The position numbers were made by a program, and so were the translations under genes. 5,806 nt of DNA, taken from Planctomycetota bacterium (GTDB lineage: Bacteria; Planctomycetota; Planctomycetia; Planctomycetales; Planctomycetaceae). Positions 1-5,291 of the stretch are shown piece by piece. Below the pieces are notes generated by a model. The model saw only the letters and a list, made by a program, of their open reading frames with translations, was not told the DNA's origin and did no database searches. Location of the stretch: positions 1 to 5,806 of the forward strand of contig JAEYWB010000335.1 of assembly GCA_023429275.1 (NCBI GenBank). Direction: 5' to 3'. Numbering within the stretch: position 1 is the first letter of the stretch; every line of letters begins with the position of its first letter.

Positions 1-67
1 CTCCCTCCCTCACTCCGGATCCATGGTCGGGATGCGGCCCCTCGGAGCGAACGCCGTTCAGCCAAAG

Positions 68-83
68 GAGGAATTGATTCCTC
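68..83. terminator. Short inverted repeat at the end of the DinB gene
   Basis: GAGGAAT-TG-ATTCCTC is a perfect 7-bp inverted repeat overlapping the DinB stop codon (TGA on the minus strand, 82-84). As RNA it would form about a 5-bp stem with a six-base loop. There is no clear T-run after it on the minus strand, so a terminator role is only a guess from its position. Confidence 0.2.
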
Positions 84-591
84 AGCTCTCGCGACTCGTC
101 CGAAGCTGCTGCTCCCAGCTCAGGACGTCTCCCTCCGGAAGGTTCGGAACTCCAAGCAGGCGAAGCAGATAAAGGAGTTGCGCCCGGTGATGCATGCTGT
201 GCGTGATGATGTGAGCGATCGCCCCGCCGTAGGTCTTCCGGGTCGGCGGATCATCAAGCGGGTCGTCCCACTCATCGTCCCAGCCTCCGCGCTGCGACAC
301 CGATCGGGCCACCTGTGACAGTATCGCCGCTGCCCGGTCGAGCCGGGCGGTCATCTCGGGAATGGTGCGGCGTTTGGCGATCTCTCTCGCCTCCGGCAGA
401 TCGAAGCCAGCCGCCATCATTCCTGACCACGCCTCCATGTTCCAGATGAGATGAGCCAGCGTCGCCCGAACGGAGCGGTGGCCGATATCGAACTCCCGGT
501 CGAGCTGGGCGTCGGTCAGCGACTCGCACAGGCCCAGGATCTGTCGTGTCGTCCAGGCATCGTGCCCAAGCAGGCGGTCCAGCAGATCCAT
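82..591 (-). CDS. DinB-family (DinB/YfiT-like) four-helix protein
   Basis: This 169-residue protein looks like a DinB/YfiT-type four-helix bundle, a family of putative metal-dependent enzymes that often act in thiol transfer or stress responses; its substrate cannot be told. It opens with the typical first helix (MDLLDRLLGHDAWTT). It carries the three metal-binding histidines expected of the fold: H47 in AHLIW, then H131 and H135 in the last long helix (HIITHSMHHRAQLL, 127-140). Length is normal for the family. The frame is open upstream to an ATG at 786, but I chose the ATG at 591. The domain begins there, and the 65 upstream codons have clearly lower GC at third positions (about 60% against about 85% in the first codons of the domain). 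No good Shine-Dalgarno precedes 591. It is divergent from the DUF1802 gene. The fold assignment is solid; the function is unknown. Confidence 0.85.
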   Translation of the reverse strand: MDLLDRLLGHDAWTTRQILGLCESLTDAQLDREFDIGHRSVRATLAHLIWNMEAWSGMMAAGFDLPEAREIAKRRTIPEMTARLDRAAAILSQVARSVSQRGGWDDEWDDPLDDPPTRKTYGGAIAHIITHSMHHRAQLLYLLRLLGVPNLPEGDVLSWEQQLRTSRES

Positions 592-938
592 GGGGTACCA
601 AACGTTCGGCGGGAATGGGAAGAGCTGGCCAGTTTGGCGCCAGAGAGCGTGAGGCGTCAAAGGATTGTGCCATGGTGGAAAACCGTCCGGCGGACGTGCT
701 CCAGCCTGGTCGCGAATGACCCGAACCGCTGAGCCGCCAGGTGGCCGGTTCCGACGGAGATCTGCTACCGAGGTTACCGGGAACACGAAGTCCCCTTTGC
801 GCCTTCTGTGATCTGTGGCGTTGAAGGCGGCTCGTTGTCTGCTCGAGGCGGATGGTGGAAGATGCTCCTTCGTGATCGTGTCCGAGCTCTGAAACCCTGG
901 TCGAAGCCCGTCATCGTCGACAGCTCGAGGAGGACCGA
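592..938. other. Divergent intergenic gap, DinB / DUF1802
   Basis: This gap of about 347 bp separates two divergently transcribed genes and should hold both promoters. I could not pick a convincing -35/-10 pair on either strand. A 13-base palindrome with a central G (CGTCCGGCGGACG, 684-696) and a CTGGC/GCCAG inverted repeat (625-643) lie on the DinB side. The gap is partly covered by an open frame extending the DinB gene upstream, but its base composition argues against coding. Confidence 0.5.
927..934 (+). promoter_or_regulatory. Ribosome binding site of the DUF1802 gene
   Basis: GAGGAGGA is a strong Shine-Dalgarno match, and the clearest one in the window. Its GGAGG core (929-933) ends 5 bases before a GTG at 939 and 8 bases before an ATG at 942. 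Both are in frame and directly adjacent (GTGATG), so the ATG is the more usual choice by spacing and codon. The GTG cannot be excluded and adds only one residue. Confidence 0.7.
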
Positions 939-1481
939 GTGATGAATCCCGCGCTGGCAGCGAACCGGATTGCTCTGAAGGAGTGGGCCATCGTCACGGA
1001 GGCCCTCCGTCGCGGTACCCAGAGGATCCTCCTGCGAAAGGGGGGGATCTCCGAGGGGCCGAACGGCTTTCAGATCGAGCACAACGAGTTCTGGATGTTT
1101 CCGACGCAGTTTCACCAGACGAGCGACCAGATCCGGATCGAGGTTGCCGATCAACTCCCGTCGGTCCCCGTCCCGCCCGCCGGCCGCGTCCCTCTCGACG
1201 TCTATGCCGTCGTCACGGGGGTCGAGTTCTGCCGGGACGAAGCCGAGGTCCTCAGGCGCGTCCCGGAGCAGATTCTCTCCGAGGAGACAGTCCGGGACCG
1301 CTATCGATATCGCTCGCCCGGGCTGTTCGTTGTCTCGCTCGAGGTCTTTGTCGCGGAGGCGATCCACTGGATCGACGATCGCCCTGCCTACGCCGGCTGC
1401 CGAAGCTGGGTCCCTCTTGAGGAGGAGATCTCGACGGACGGACTGAAGCGGGTCGAAGCGGCCCAGCCTCGGGATTCGTGA
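939..1481 (+). CDS. DUF1802 family protein
   Basis: This 180-residue soluble protein belongs to the uncharacterised DUF1802 family, known to me mainly from cyanobacteria and scattered other bacteria. The family features are in order: LKEW near the N terminus (13-16), the LLRKGGI strand (31-37), the EHNEFWMFPTQFHQ block (47-60), a basic RYRYRSPGLF segment (121-130) and a C-terminal YAGCRSWVPL block (151-160). The size is that of a complete member. There is no signal peptide or membrane segment, so it should be cytoplasmic. Translation starts at GTG 939 or ATG 942 behind a strong ribosome site. The gene is convergent with the lipoprotein gene, with a 38-bp gap and no clear terminator. No enzymatic activity is established for the family that I can cite, and I propose none. 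The assignment rests on recalled motif order. Confidence 0.8.
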   Translation: MMNPALAANRIALKEWAIVTEALRRGTQRILLRKGGISEGPNGFQIEHNEFWMFPTQFHQTSDQIRIEVADQLPSVPVPPAGRVPLDVYAVVTGVEFCRDEAEVLRRVPEQILSEETVRDRYRYRSPGLFVVSLEVFVAEAIHWIDDRPAYAGCRSWVPLEEEISTDGLKRVEAAQPRDS

Positions 1482-1519
1482 CGCCGCTGCAGGTCAGGCT
1501 CAAGGTTCATCAACGGGAC

Positions 1520-1960
1520 TCAGTGAACGCGAATCGCCCGGACCTCATCCGGCGGAAGTGCATAGCGGGAGGCGAGACTCTGCTTTGGCCCGGCCCCCTT
1601 CTTGTCGTAGTTCCGCTCCTCAACGGCACACTGAACGAGCGTCAGTCGCTCCGCCGTCAGTTCCTCGACCTGCCCCGTGATCCACGTTTCGGTCTTGTCG
1701 ACGTACTGCAGGACGGCGATCCGATCCCCTGGCCTTACGTCGCGAAGGGAGGTGACCGTCCTTCCCATCGCCGCGGCGGGTGGTCGCTGCATGGCCAATG
1801 GATCGCCCATGCCCGGTTGCTGCATCCCTTGTGGTCCCTGGGGCGGCATCCCCTGGGCAGTCATGGGCGAAGGGGGCGCGGACGAGCGTTTCAGGGACGA
1901 ACAGCCGACGGCAAGTGTGCAGGCGAGCAGGTGAATGAAGAGGACGTGAAGTCGCGGCAT
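1520..1960 (-). CDS. Small lipoprotein with Pro/Gln/Met-rich linker
   Basis: This 146-residue protein starts with a short basic-hydrophobic signal sequence and a lipobox ending at C20 (LAVGC, 16-20), so it is probably a lipid-anchored exported protein. C14 (LLAC) is a less likely cleavage point because the hydrophobic stretch before it is short. Residues 28-65 form a low-complexity linker rich in Pro, Gln, Gly and Met. Residues 67-146 form a compact, strand-rich domain (VRPGDRIAVLQYVD, then WITGQVEELTAERLTL), whose pattern suggests a small SH3- or Sm-like beta-barrel. That is inference from pattern only. The C-terminal PPDEVRAIRVH reads like a final strand. The ATG at 1960 has GAGGGA nine bases upstream. 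It is divergent from the MFS gene. I do not recognise a named family. Confidence 0.75.
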   Translation of the reverse strand: MPRLHVLFIHLLACTLAVGCSSLKRSSAPPSPMTAQGMPPQGPQGMQQPGMGDPLAMQRPPAAAMGRTVTSLRDVRPGDRIAVLQYVDKTETWITGQVEELTAERLTLVQCAVEERNYDKKGAGPKQSLASRYALPPDEVRAIRVH

Positions 1961-2294
1961 GGCTCGCTATCCCTCGAGGGGAGGTGAAGGGGCCGGGAGC
2001 CTATCCGAGTTGCTTCGATCGAGTCGCGTGGAGTCCCCTCGCCGCGCCCGGCAATCGGCAGAACACGCGGAAGTTCGGGACCGGGCAGAGCGGTCCTGCT
2101 CAGGCAGACGCCGGAAGTGAGGGACGATCGCCCATTGTCCGGCGGTTTCTGCGCGTGTGGCGACGACAGACCGACTCCGCGCGGAGTGAGGTGGCTTGTC
2201 GTTCTGCTCCCCGTGTGCGTGGCTCCTCGGGCCGTGCGCATCGCTTTCGAGGAGGCGGCCTCGACACCTTGCCACGGCGTGACGAAACTCCGGC
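1961..2294. other. Divergent intergenic gap, lipoprotein / MFS exporter
   Basis: This gap of about 334 bp lies between divergent genes. Open frames cross it on both strands but none shows family features or a good ribosome site. I find no convincing sigma-70 hexamer pair. The one local structure is a 6-bp inverted repeat TCGAGG/CCTCGA with a six-base loop (2247-2264), about 30 bases before the MFS start. A role for it is unknown. Confidence 0.45.
1970..1975 (-). promoter_or_regulatory. Ribosome binding site of the lipoprotein gene
   Basis: On the minus strand GAGGGA lies 9 bases before the ATG at 1960. The match is acceptable and spacing is normal. It supports this start, which is also the one that gives an intact signal peptide and lipobox. 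Confidence 0.45.
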
Positions 2295-3548
2295 ATGCCC
2301 TCTTCTGCGCCGCGGGATCCCTATCTGGCCTTTCGGTTCGTGCCGTATCGCATCTATGCGGCGAGCTATGTGCTTGCGGTCATTGGCAGCCAGATGTTCG
2401 CGACGACCGTCCAGTGGGATCTGTTCACGCGGACCGACTCCGAGATGGTGATCGGTATCCTCGGACTGATCAACGCCCTCCCGATTTTCCTCCTGGCGAT
2501 ACCGGCCGGCCACGTTGCCGACACCTTTCCGCGGAAACGGACGCTGCTACTGACGCAGGTCCTGCTCGTCGCCGTGCCGTGGATGACCGCGCTGACGACT
2601 CTTCTGGGAACGAAGTGGCAGTCGCCGAATGTCCTCTTCACGCTGGCCGGGATGAACGCATTCGTCCTCACGTTTGCCCGGCCGACCCGGTCGGCGCTCC
2701 TGATCAACCTGGTTCCGCGCGAGGCCTACGCGAACCTCATCACCTGGAACAGCAGCCTGTTTGAGACTGCCTCCTGGATCGGGCCGGCCCTGGCCGGGTT
2801 CGTCATCGCCGGACTGGGAGTCAAGGCCGCCTACTTCGGCGCCGGAGCCTCCCTGCTGATCTGCCTCATTCTGACCCTCTTTCTCCCCGACCATCCGATC
2901 GCTTCGAAACGAGAACCGATCAGCGTCGAGACCCTTCTCGCCGGACTCCGATTCGTCTTCCGGCACCAGCTCCTCTGGGCGTCCATGTCGCTCGACCTGC
3001 TGGCGGTTCTCCTCGGCGGAGCGACTTACCTTCTGCCCGCCTTTGCCGAAAACCAGCTTCATGTCTCGCCGGTCGGTTTCGGGATCCTGCGAGCGGCGCC
3101 CTCGGTCGGTGCGGGAGCGATGGCCCTGCTTCAGGCCCACCGGACCATCTATCATCATGCGGGCCGGGCGATGCTGGTGGCGGTCGTCGGATTCGGACTG
3201 GCGACGATCGTGTTCGGGCTGTCGAGGTCGTTTGTCCTGAGCGCCCTGATGCTATTTATCATCGGCGCCTGCGACAACGTCAGCGTCGTCATCCGCCACA
3301 CCCTCGTGCAGACCCTGACCCCCGACAGCAAACGCGGGCGTGTCGCAGCTGTGAACCAGGTCTTCATCGGGGCGAGCAACGACCTCGGCGGGTTCGAATC
3401 GGGACTGACCGCCCACTACTTCGGCCGGGTGGCGTCGGTCGTCGGGGGAGGACTCGGAGCGATCCTCGTCACCGGTCTGATCGCCTGGCGAGCCCCGCAG
3501 CTCAGGCGACTCAAGTCGCTCAGTGATGTCGAGACCGCTGCAGACTGA
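2295..3548 (+). CDS. MFS transporter, EntS-like (MFS_3) exporter
   Basis: This 417-residue polytopic inner-membrane protein belongs to the major facilitator superfamily, MFS_3 group, whose characterised member EntS exports enterobactin. About twelve membrane segments can be placed, beginning near residues 20-41, 52-72 and 84-104 and ending near 378-398. The signature loop after the second segment is present (AGHVADTFPRKRTL, 71-84). The ARPTRSALL and LVPREAYANL blocks (128-148), a second-half motif PDSKRGRV (343-350) and SNDLGGFESG (361-370) are typical of this group. The start is fixed: an in-frame TGA at 2280-2282 excludes anything much further upstream, and the ATG at 2295 has no Shine-Dalgarno. 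The gene converges on mntR with 28 bp between the stops. The substrate (siderophore, drug or metabolite) cannot be read from sequence, and no siderophore synthesis genes are nearby. Confidence 0.9.
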   Translation: MPSSAPRDPYLAFRFVPYRIYAASYVLAVIGSQMFATTVQWDLFTRTDSEMVIGILGLINALPIFLLAIPAGHVADTFPRKRTLLLTQVLLVAVPWMTALTTLLGTKWQSPNVLFTLAGMNAFVLTFARPTRSALLINLVPREAYANLITWNSSLFETASWIGPALAGFVIAGLGVKAAYFGAGASLLICLILTLFLPDHPIASKREPISVETLLAGLRFVFRHQLLWASMSLDLLAVLLGGATYLLPAFAENQLHVSPVGFGILRAAPSVGAGAMALLQAHRTIYHHAGRAMLVAVVGFGLATIVFGLSRSFVLSALMLFIIGACDNVSVVIRHTLVQTLTPDSKRGRVAAVNQVFIGASNDLGGFESGLTAHYFGRVASVVGGGLGAILVTGLIAWRAPQLRRLKSLSDVETAAD

Positions 3549-3576
3549 GGGCTCGCGTCTCGCGTCCACTGGGGGG

Positions 3577-4008
3577 CTACGCTCCTTCGGTCCCGATCTT
3601 TGCCGCGAACTGCTCCATGACTTTCAGCGTCTCGGCGCTGACGTGGTGCTCGATCCCTTCGGCATCGATTGCCGCGGTGGCAGGATTCACCCCCAGGGAG
3701 CACAGAAAGCGGAAGACGATCTCGTGGCGGGCCCGGGCGGTTCTCGCCAGTTTTCGGCCGGTCGGCGTGAGCGAGATCGGACCGTACGGTTCCGTCGTCG
3801 CATAACCGTCCCGTTGCAGGCGGCCCACCGTCCGGTTGACGGTGACGTGGCTGACCCCGAACCGCTTGGCGAGGTCCGTGACCCGGCACTTCCCCGCGGA
3901 CTGCGTAATCTCGTCGATCGCCTCGACGTAGTCTTCGGCGAGTTCGGTGGCGTGGTCGCGGCGGGTGCGAACGTGCTGGTCGGCCGGAGCGCGAGGCGTG
4001 CTGGTCAT
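3577..4008 (-). CDS. mntR: Manganese-responsive transcriptional repressor MntR
   Basis: This 143-residue DtxR-family regulator most resembles the E. coli-type MntR, a dimeric repressor that binds DNA when loaded with Mn(II) and controls manganese uptake or efflux genes. A winged helix-turn-helix spans about 22-88, with VTDLAKRFGVSHVTVNRTV (43-61) as the reading head and LTPTGRKLA closing the wing. A short dimerisation and metal domain follows. The ligands known from B. subtilis MntR (D8, E11, H77, E99, E102, H103) map to D26, E29, H95, E117, E120 and H121, all conserved (AEDYVE, ARARHE, AEGIEHH). There is no C-terminal SH3-like domain, as expected for MntR rather than DtxR or IdeR. The frame is open upstream to 4062, but I chose ATG 4008: the longer form would include the -35 element and palindrome described at 4020-4062. 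No manganese transporter gene is adjacent. Confidence 0.92.
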   Translation of the reverse strand: MTSTPRAPADQHVRTRRDHATELAEDYVEAIDEITQSAGKCRVTDLAKRFGVSHVTVNRTVGRLQRDGYATTEPYGPISLTPTGRKLARTARARHEIVFRFLCSLGVNPATAAIDAEGIEHHVSAETLKVMEQFAAKIGTEGA

Positions 4009-4019
4009 GGAATCTCGAG

Positions 4020-4032
4020 CGGAATAATTCCG
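4020..4032. promoter_or_regulatory. 13-bp palindrome, candidate MntR operator
   Basis: CGGAAT-A-ATTCCG is a perfect inverted repeat with a single central base, ending 12 bases before the mntR start codon. With the proposed promoter the transcription start would fall inside it, the usual place for an autorepression site. It does not match the E. coli MntR box that I remember (AAACATAGC type), so its link to MntR is inference from position and symmetry. Confidence 0.35.
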
Positions 4033-4034
4033 AC

Positions 4035-4062
4035 ATCTTCCCGAGTCGCACGGGCCTGTCAA
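4035..4062 (-). promoter_or_regulatory. Candidate promoter of mntR
   Basis: On the minus strand a perfect -35 hexamer TTGACA (4062-4057) is followed after 16 bases by GAAGAT (4040-4035). That matches only three of six bases of the -10 consensus. The predicted start would lie near 4028, giving a leader of about 20 bases before ATG 4008. The -35 is convincing, the -10 is weak. Confidence 0.4.
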
Positions 4063-4086
4063 ACGGGGCGGGAGGTGACCTTCAAA

Positions 4087-4118
4087 AGGGGGGGCATCCG
4101 CTCAGGGATGGTCCCCCT
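4087..4118. repeat. Long imperfect inverted repeat (hairpin)
   Basis: AGGGGGGGCATCC (4087-4099) faces GGATGGTCCCCCT (4106-4118) across a six-base loop. The stem has 11 Watson-Crick pairs plus one G-T and one G-G opposition. A shorter competing hairpin, TCAGGGA with TCCC..CTGA, can form at 4102-4120 and excludes the long one. It lies between the divergent mntR and HAD genes, upstream of both starts. It could be a transcribed leader structure, a protein site or a decayed mobile repeat; the sequence does not say which. Confidence 0.5.
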
Positions 4119-4177
4119 GACGTTCCACGCCCTGAGCTGTCATCATGAAGCTGTCAACTGGCCGCTCAGCGATGTCC
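4098..4177 (+). repeat. Pair of imperfect direct repeats in the mntR/HAD gap
   Basis: CCGCTCAGGGATGGTCC (4098-4114) recurs as CCGCTCAGCGATGTCC (4162-4177), differing by one base and a one-base gap, 64 bases apart. Between them AGCTGTCA occurs twice (4135-4142 and 4149-4156), spaced 14 bases. Repeated words of this length in a 239-bp divergent gap suggest regulator binding sites or remnants of a repeated element. Confidence 0.4.
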
Positions 4178-4232
4178 GACCGCCAATGAGCAGCTGCAAC
4201 CTGCAGAAGGTTCATGCTCCGGACCGGGTCGT

Positions 4233-4238
4233 TACAAT
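4233..4238 (+). promoter_or_regulatory. Candidate -10 element of the HAD phosphatase gene
   Basis: TACAAT matches five of six bases of the sigma-70 -10 consensus. It ends 9 bases before the ATG at 4248, so transcription would begin only two or three bases before the start codon, giving a nearly leaderless message. This agrees with the absence of a Shine-Dalgarno. The -35 region is poor: TTCATG at 4211-4216, 16-base spacing, matches only three of six bases. Confidence 0.35.
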
Positions 4239-4247
4239 CCGCCTCCC

Positions 4248-4937
4248 ATGAAACACGTCATTCTGTTCGACATCGACGGCACGCTGCTGCTCTCGGGAGG
4301 GGCGGGTCAACTGGCGATGAACCGGGCCATCAGCGAGGCATTCGGGCTGACCGATCTCGACTGCGACATCCCCGCGGCGGGACGGACCGACCGCGCGATC
4401 ACGACCGACCTGTTTCAATATTTCGGCGTCACGACCGACGACGTCCGCTGGGCCCAGTTCGTCGCCACCTATTTCGAACTGCTGCCGCTGGCGATGGAGG
4501 AGCTGAAGGGCTACCTGCTGCCCGGAATCCCGAATCTTCTCGAACAGCTCGCGGCCCGGCCCGACGTCACGTTGGGACTGCTGACGGGGAACTTTGAAGA
4601 GGGGGCGTGGATCAAGCTGCGCCACTTCGAGATCGACCGTTACTTCCGCTTCGGCGGGTTCGGCGATCACCACTTTGACCGGGACGACGTCGCCCGGCTG
4701 GCCTACGAGGCGACCCACCAGCACCTCGGACGCCGCGTCGAGCCCTGCGACGTCTGGGTTCTCGGCGATACACCTTCCGACATCCGTTGCGGCAAGGCGA
4801 TCGGGGCCCGGACCGTGGCGGTGGCGACAGGAATGTTCACCGCGACCGAGCTTCGGCCGCATGCTCCGGACGTGCTCCTTCGGGATTTTTCGGTCCCGGA
4901 GTTGTTCACTCGCTGCTTGAGCGACTCGTCTCTGTAG
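4248..4937 (+). CDS. HAD-superfamily phosphatase, phosphoglycolate phosphatase-like
   Basis: This 229-residue cytoplasmic protein is a haloacid dehalogenase-superfamily hydrolase that should remove phosphate from a small phosphorylated substrate using Mg(II). All four motifs are visible. Motif I is FDIDGTLL with nucleophile D8 and acid/base D10; motif II is LLTGN with T113; the motif III lysine is probably K123 in AWIKLRHF; motif IV is GDTPSD with D174 and D178. A helical cap between motifs I and II (about 16-85) places it in subfamily I with the phosphoglycolate phosphatase/beta-phosphoglucomutase group. Length is normal. There is no Shine-Dalgarno before ATG 4248, but the motif I aspartate at residue 8 fixes this start well. 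The gene is divergent from mntR, and a shared control region is possible. Substrate is unproven: phosphoglycolate is the usual annotation, but cap sequence decides specificity. Confidence 0.9.
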   Translation: MKHVILFDIDGTLLLSGGAGQLAMNRAISEAFGLTDLDCDIPAAGRTDRAITTDLFQYFGVTTDDVRWAQFVATYFELLPLAMEELKGYLLPGIPNLLEQLAARPDVTLGLLTGNFEEGAWIKLRHFEIDRYFRFGGFGDHHFDRDDVARLAYEATHQHLGRRVEPCDVWVLGDTPSDIRCGKAIGARTVAVATGMFTATELRPHAPDVLLRDFSVPELFTRCLSDSSL

Positions 4938-5023
4938 TCCGTCTCGCTGCGACGCGATCGCGGAACACGGCCTTGCGAGCGGAACTCCGATCGCGGCGAC
5001 TGGTCATCAGTTCGGTCCGGCGT

Positions 5024-5039
5024 AGTCCCGCCAGGGACG
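5024..5039 (-). repeat. REP-like palindrome, copy 1 (inverted)
   Basis: AGTCCCGCCAGGGACG reads on the minus strand as CGTCCCTGGCGGGACT, one base different from copies 2 and 3. The likeness continues outward: GACGAAAGA here matches TCTTTCGTC before copy 2 in reverse. Copies 1 and 2 therefore form a large inverted pair of 88 bp (5024-5111), like the paired REP units known as BIMEs. Confidence 0.65.
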
Positions 5040-5095
5040 AAAGAATCAGCCCCTATTCGCTCTCACGCTCTCCTGGCTCGCAGCAATTCCTCTTT

Positions 5096-5111
5096 CGTCC
5101 CTGACGGGACT
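5096..5111 (+). repeat. REP-like palindrome, copy 2
   Basis: CGTCCCTGACGGGACT contains the self-complementary arms GTCCC and GGGAC around a four-base TGAC loop. It is identical to copy 3 over all 16 bases, and is preceded by CTTT where copy 3 has CTTC. Confidence 0.7.
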
Positions 5112-5131
5112 CTGCCGTTACAAATGCCGCG

Positions 5132-5152
5132 AGCCCCCCGTTGCACGGGGCT
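5132..5152 (+). repeat. C-rich hairpin between repeat copies 2 and 3
   Basis: AGCCCCCCGTTGCACGGGGCT can fold either as an AGCCCC/GGGGCT stem or as CCCCGT-TGC-ACGGGG with a two-base bulge. ATTTCC follows on the plus strand, which is too weak a T-run for a firm terminator call. It could slow transcription out of the HAD gene, and it may be part of the same repeated unit as the flanking palindromes. Confidence 0.45.
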
Positions 5153-5161
5153 ATTTCCTTC

Positions 5162-5177
5162 CGTCCCTGACGGGACT
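5162..5177 (+). repeat. REP-like palindrome, copy 3
   Basis: This is an exact second direct copy of CGTCCCTGACGGGACT, 66 bases after copy 2. The flanks CTTC before and GGA after differ from copy 2, so the conserved unit is about 16-20 bases. Confidence 0.7.
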
Positions 5178-5243
5178 GGAATCGGTTCCTCTGGGACTGA
5201 CACGCAAAGACGGATCCAATTGCCGCGACGCGACGCAAGAATC

Positions 5244-5261
5244 AACCCATAGTACAGGGTT
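5244..5261 (-). terminator. Possible hairpin after the membrane protein gene
   Basis: AACCC and GGGTT flank an eight-base loop, about 30 bases past the stop codon of the minus-strand membrane protein gene. There is no T-run after it. It is weak as an intrinsic terminator. Confidence 0.2.
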
Positions 5262-5291
5262 CGTTCAGGCGAGTTCGATCAATCTCAGCGA

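Larger units (their letters stand above)
4938..5291. other. Convergent intergenic gap with palindromic repeats
   Basis: This gap of 354 bp lies between the 3' ends of the HAD gene and the right-hand membrane protein gene. It contains three copies of a GTCCC/GGGAC palindrome, a C-rich hairpin between two of them, and an AACCC/GGGTT hairpin near the right end. CGATCGCGG also occurs twice (4955-4963, 4988-4996). Short open frames crossing the repeats encode echoes of the repeat itself (SRQGRK twice) and are not genes. Convergent gaps are a favoured site for REP-type elements. Confidence 0.6.

Noticed and set aside
3..77. 3' end of a plus-strand gene entering from the left edge
   Set aside because: One frame ends in TGA at 75-77, but only 24 codons are visible, without recognisable features, and other frames are open too.
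774..1367. 197-residue minus-strand open frame opposite DUF1802
   Set aside because: The plus-strand gene has a strong ribosome site and family motifs. The antisense frame has neither.
2547..3158. 203-residue minus-strand open frame inside the MFS gene
   Set aside because: Highly charged, low-complexity shadow of a clear membrane transporter on the other strand.
2295..4008. MFS exporter and MntR as a manganese efflux module
   Set aside because: The genes converge, so they share no promoter. The MFS protein shows the MFS_3/EntS pattern rather than any known manganese exporter family (MntP, CDF or MntX type).
3523..4251. 242-residue plus-strand open frame opposite mntR
   Set aside because: It is antisense to an mntR gene with all metal ligands and a clear winged helix. 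The frame is long only because GC-rich DNA has few stops.
5023..5177. CRISPR array
   Set aside because: Only two direct copies of a 16-20 base unit, one further copy inverted, and a 46-50 base interval that itself holds a hairpin. There are no regular repeat-spacer units and no cas genes.
5053..5245. Small minus-strand proteins across the repeats
   Set aside because: Two overlapping frames of about 60 residues are translations of the palindromes (SRQGRK recurs). They have no ribosome site or domain.
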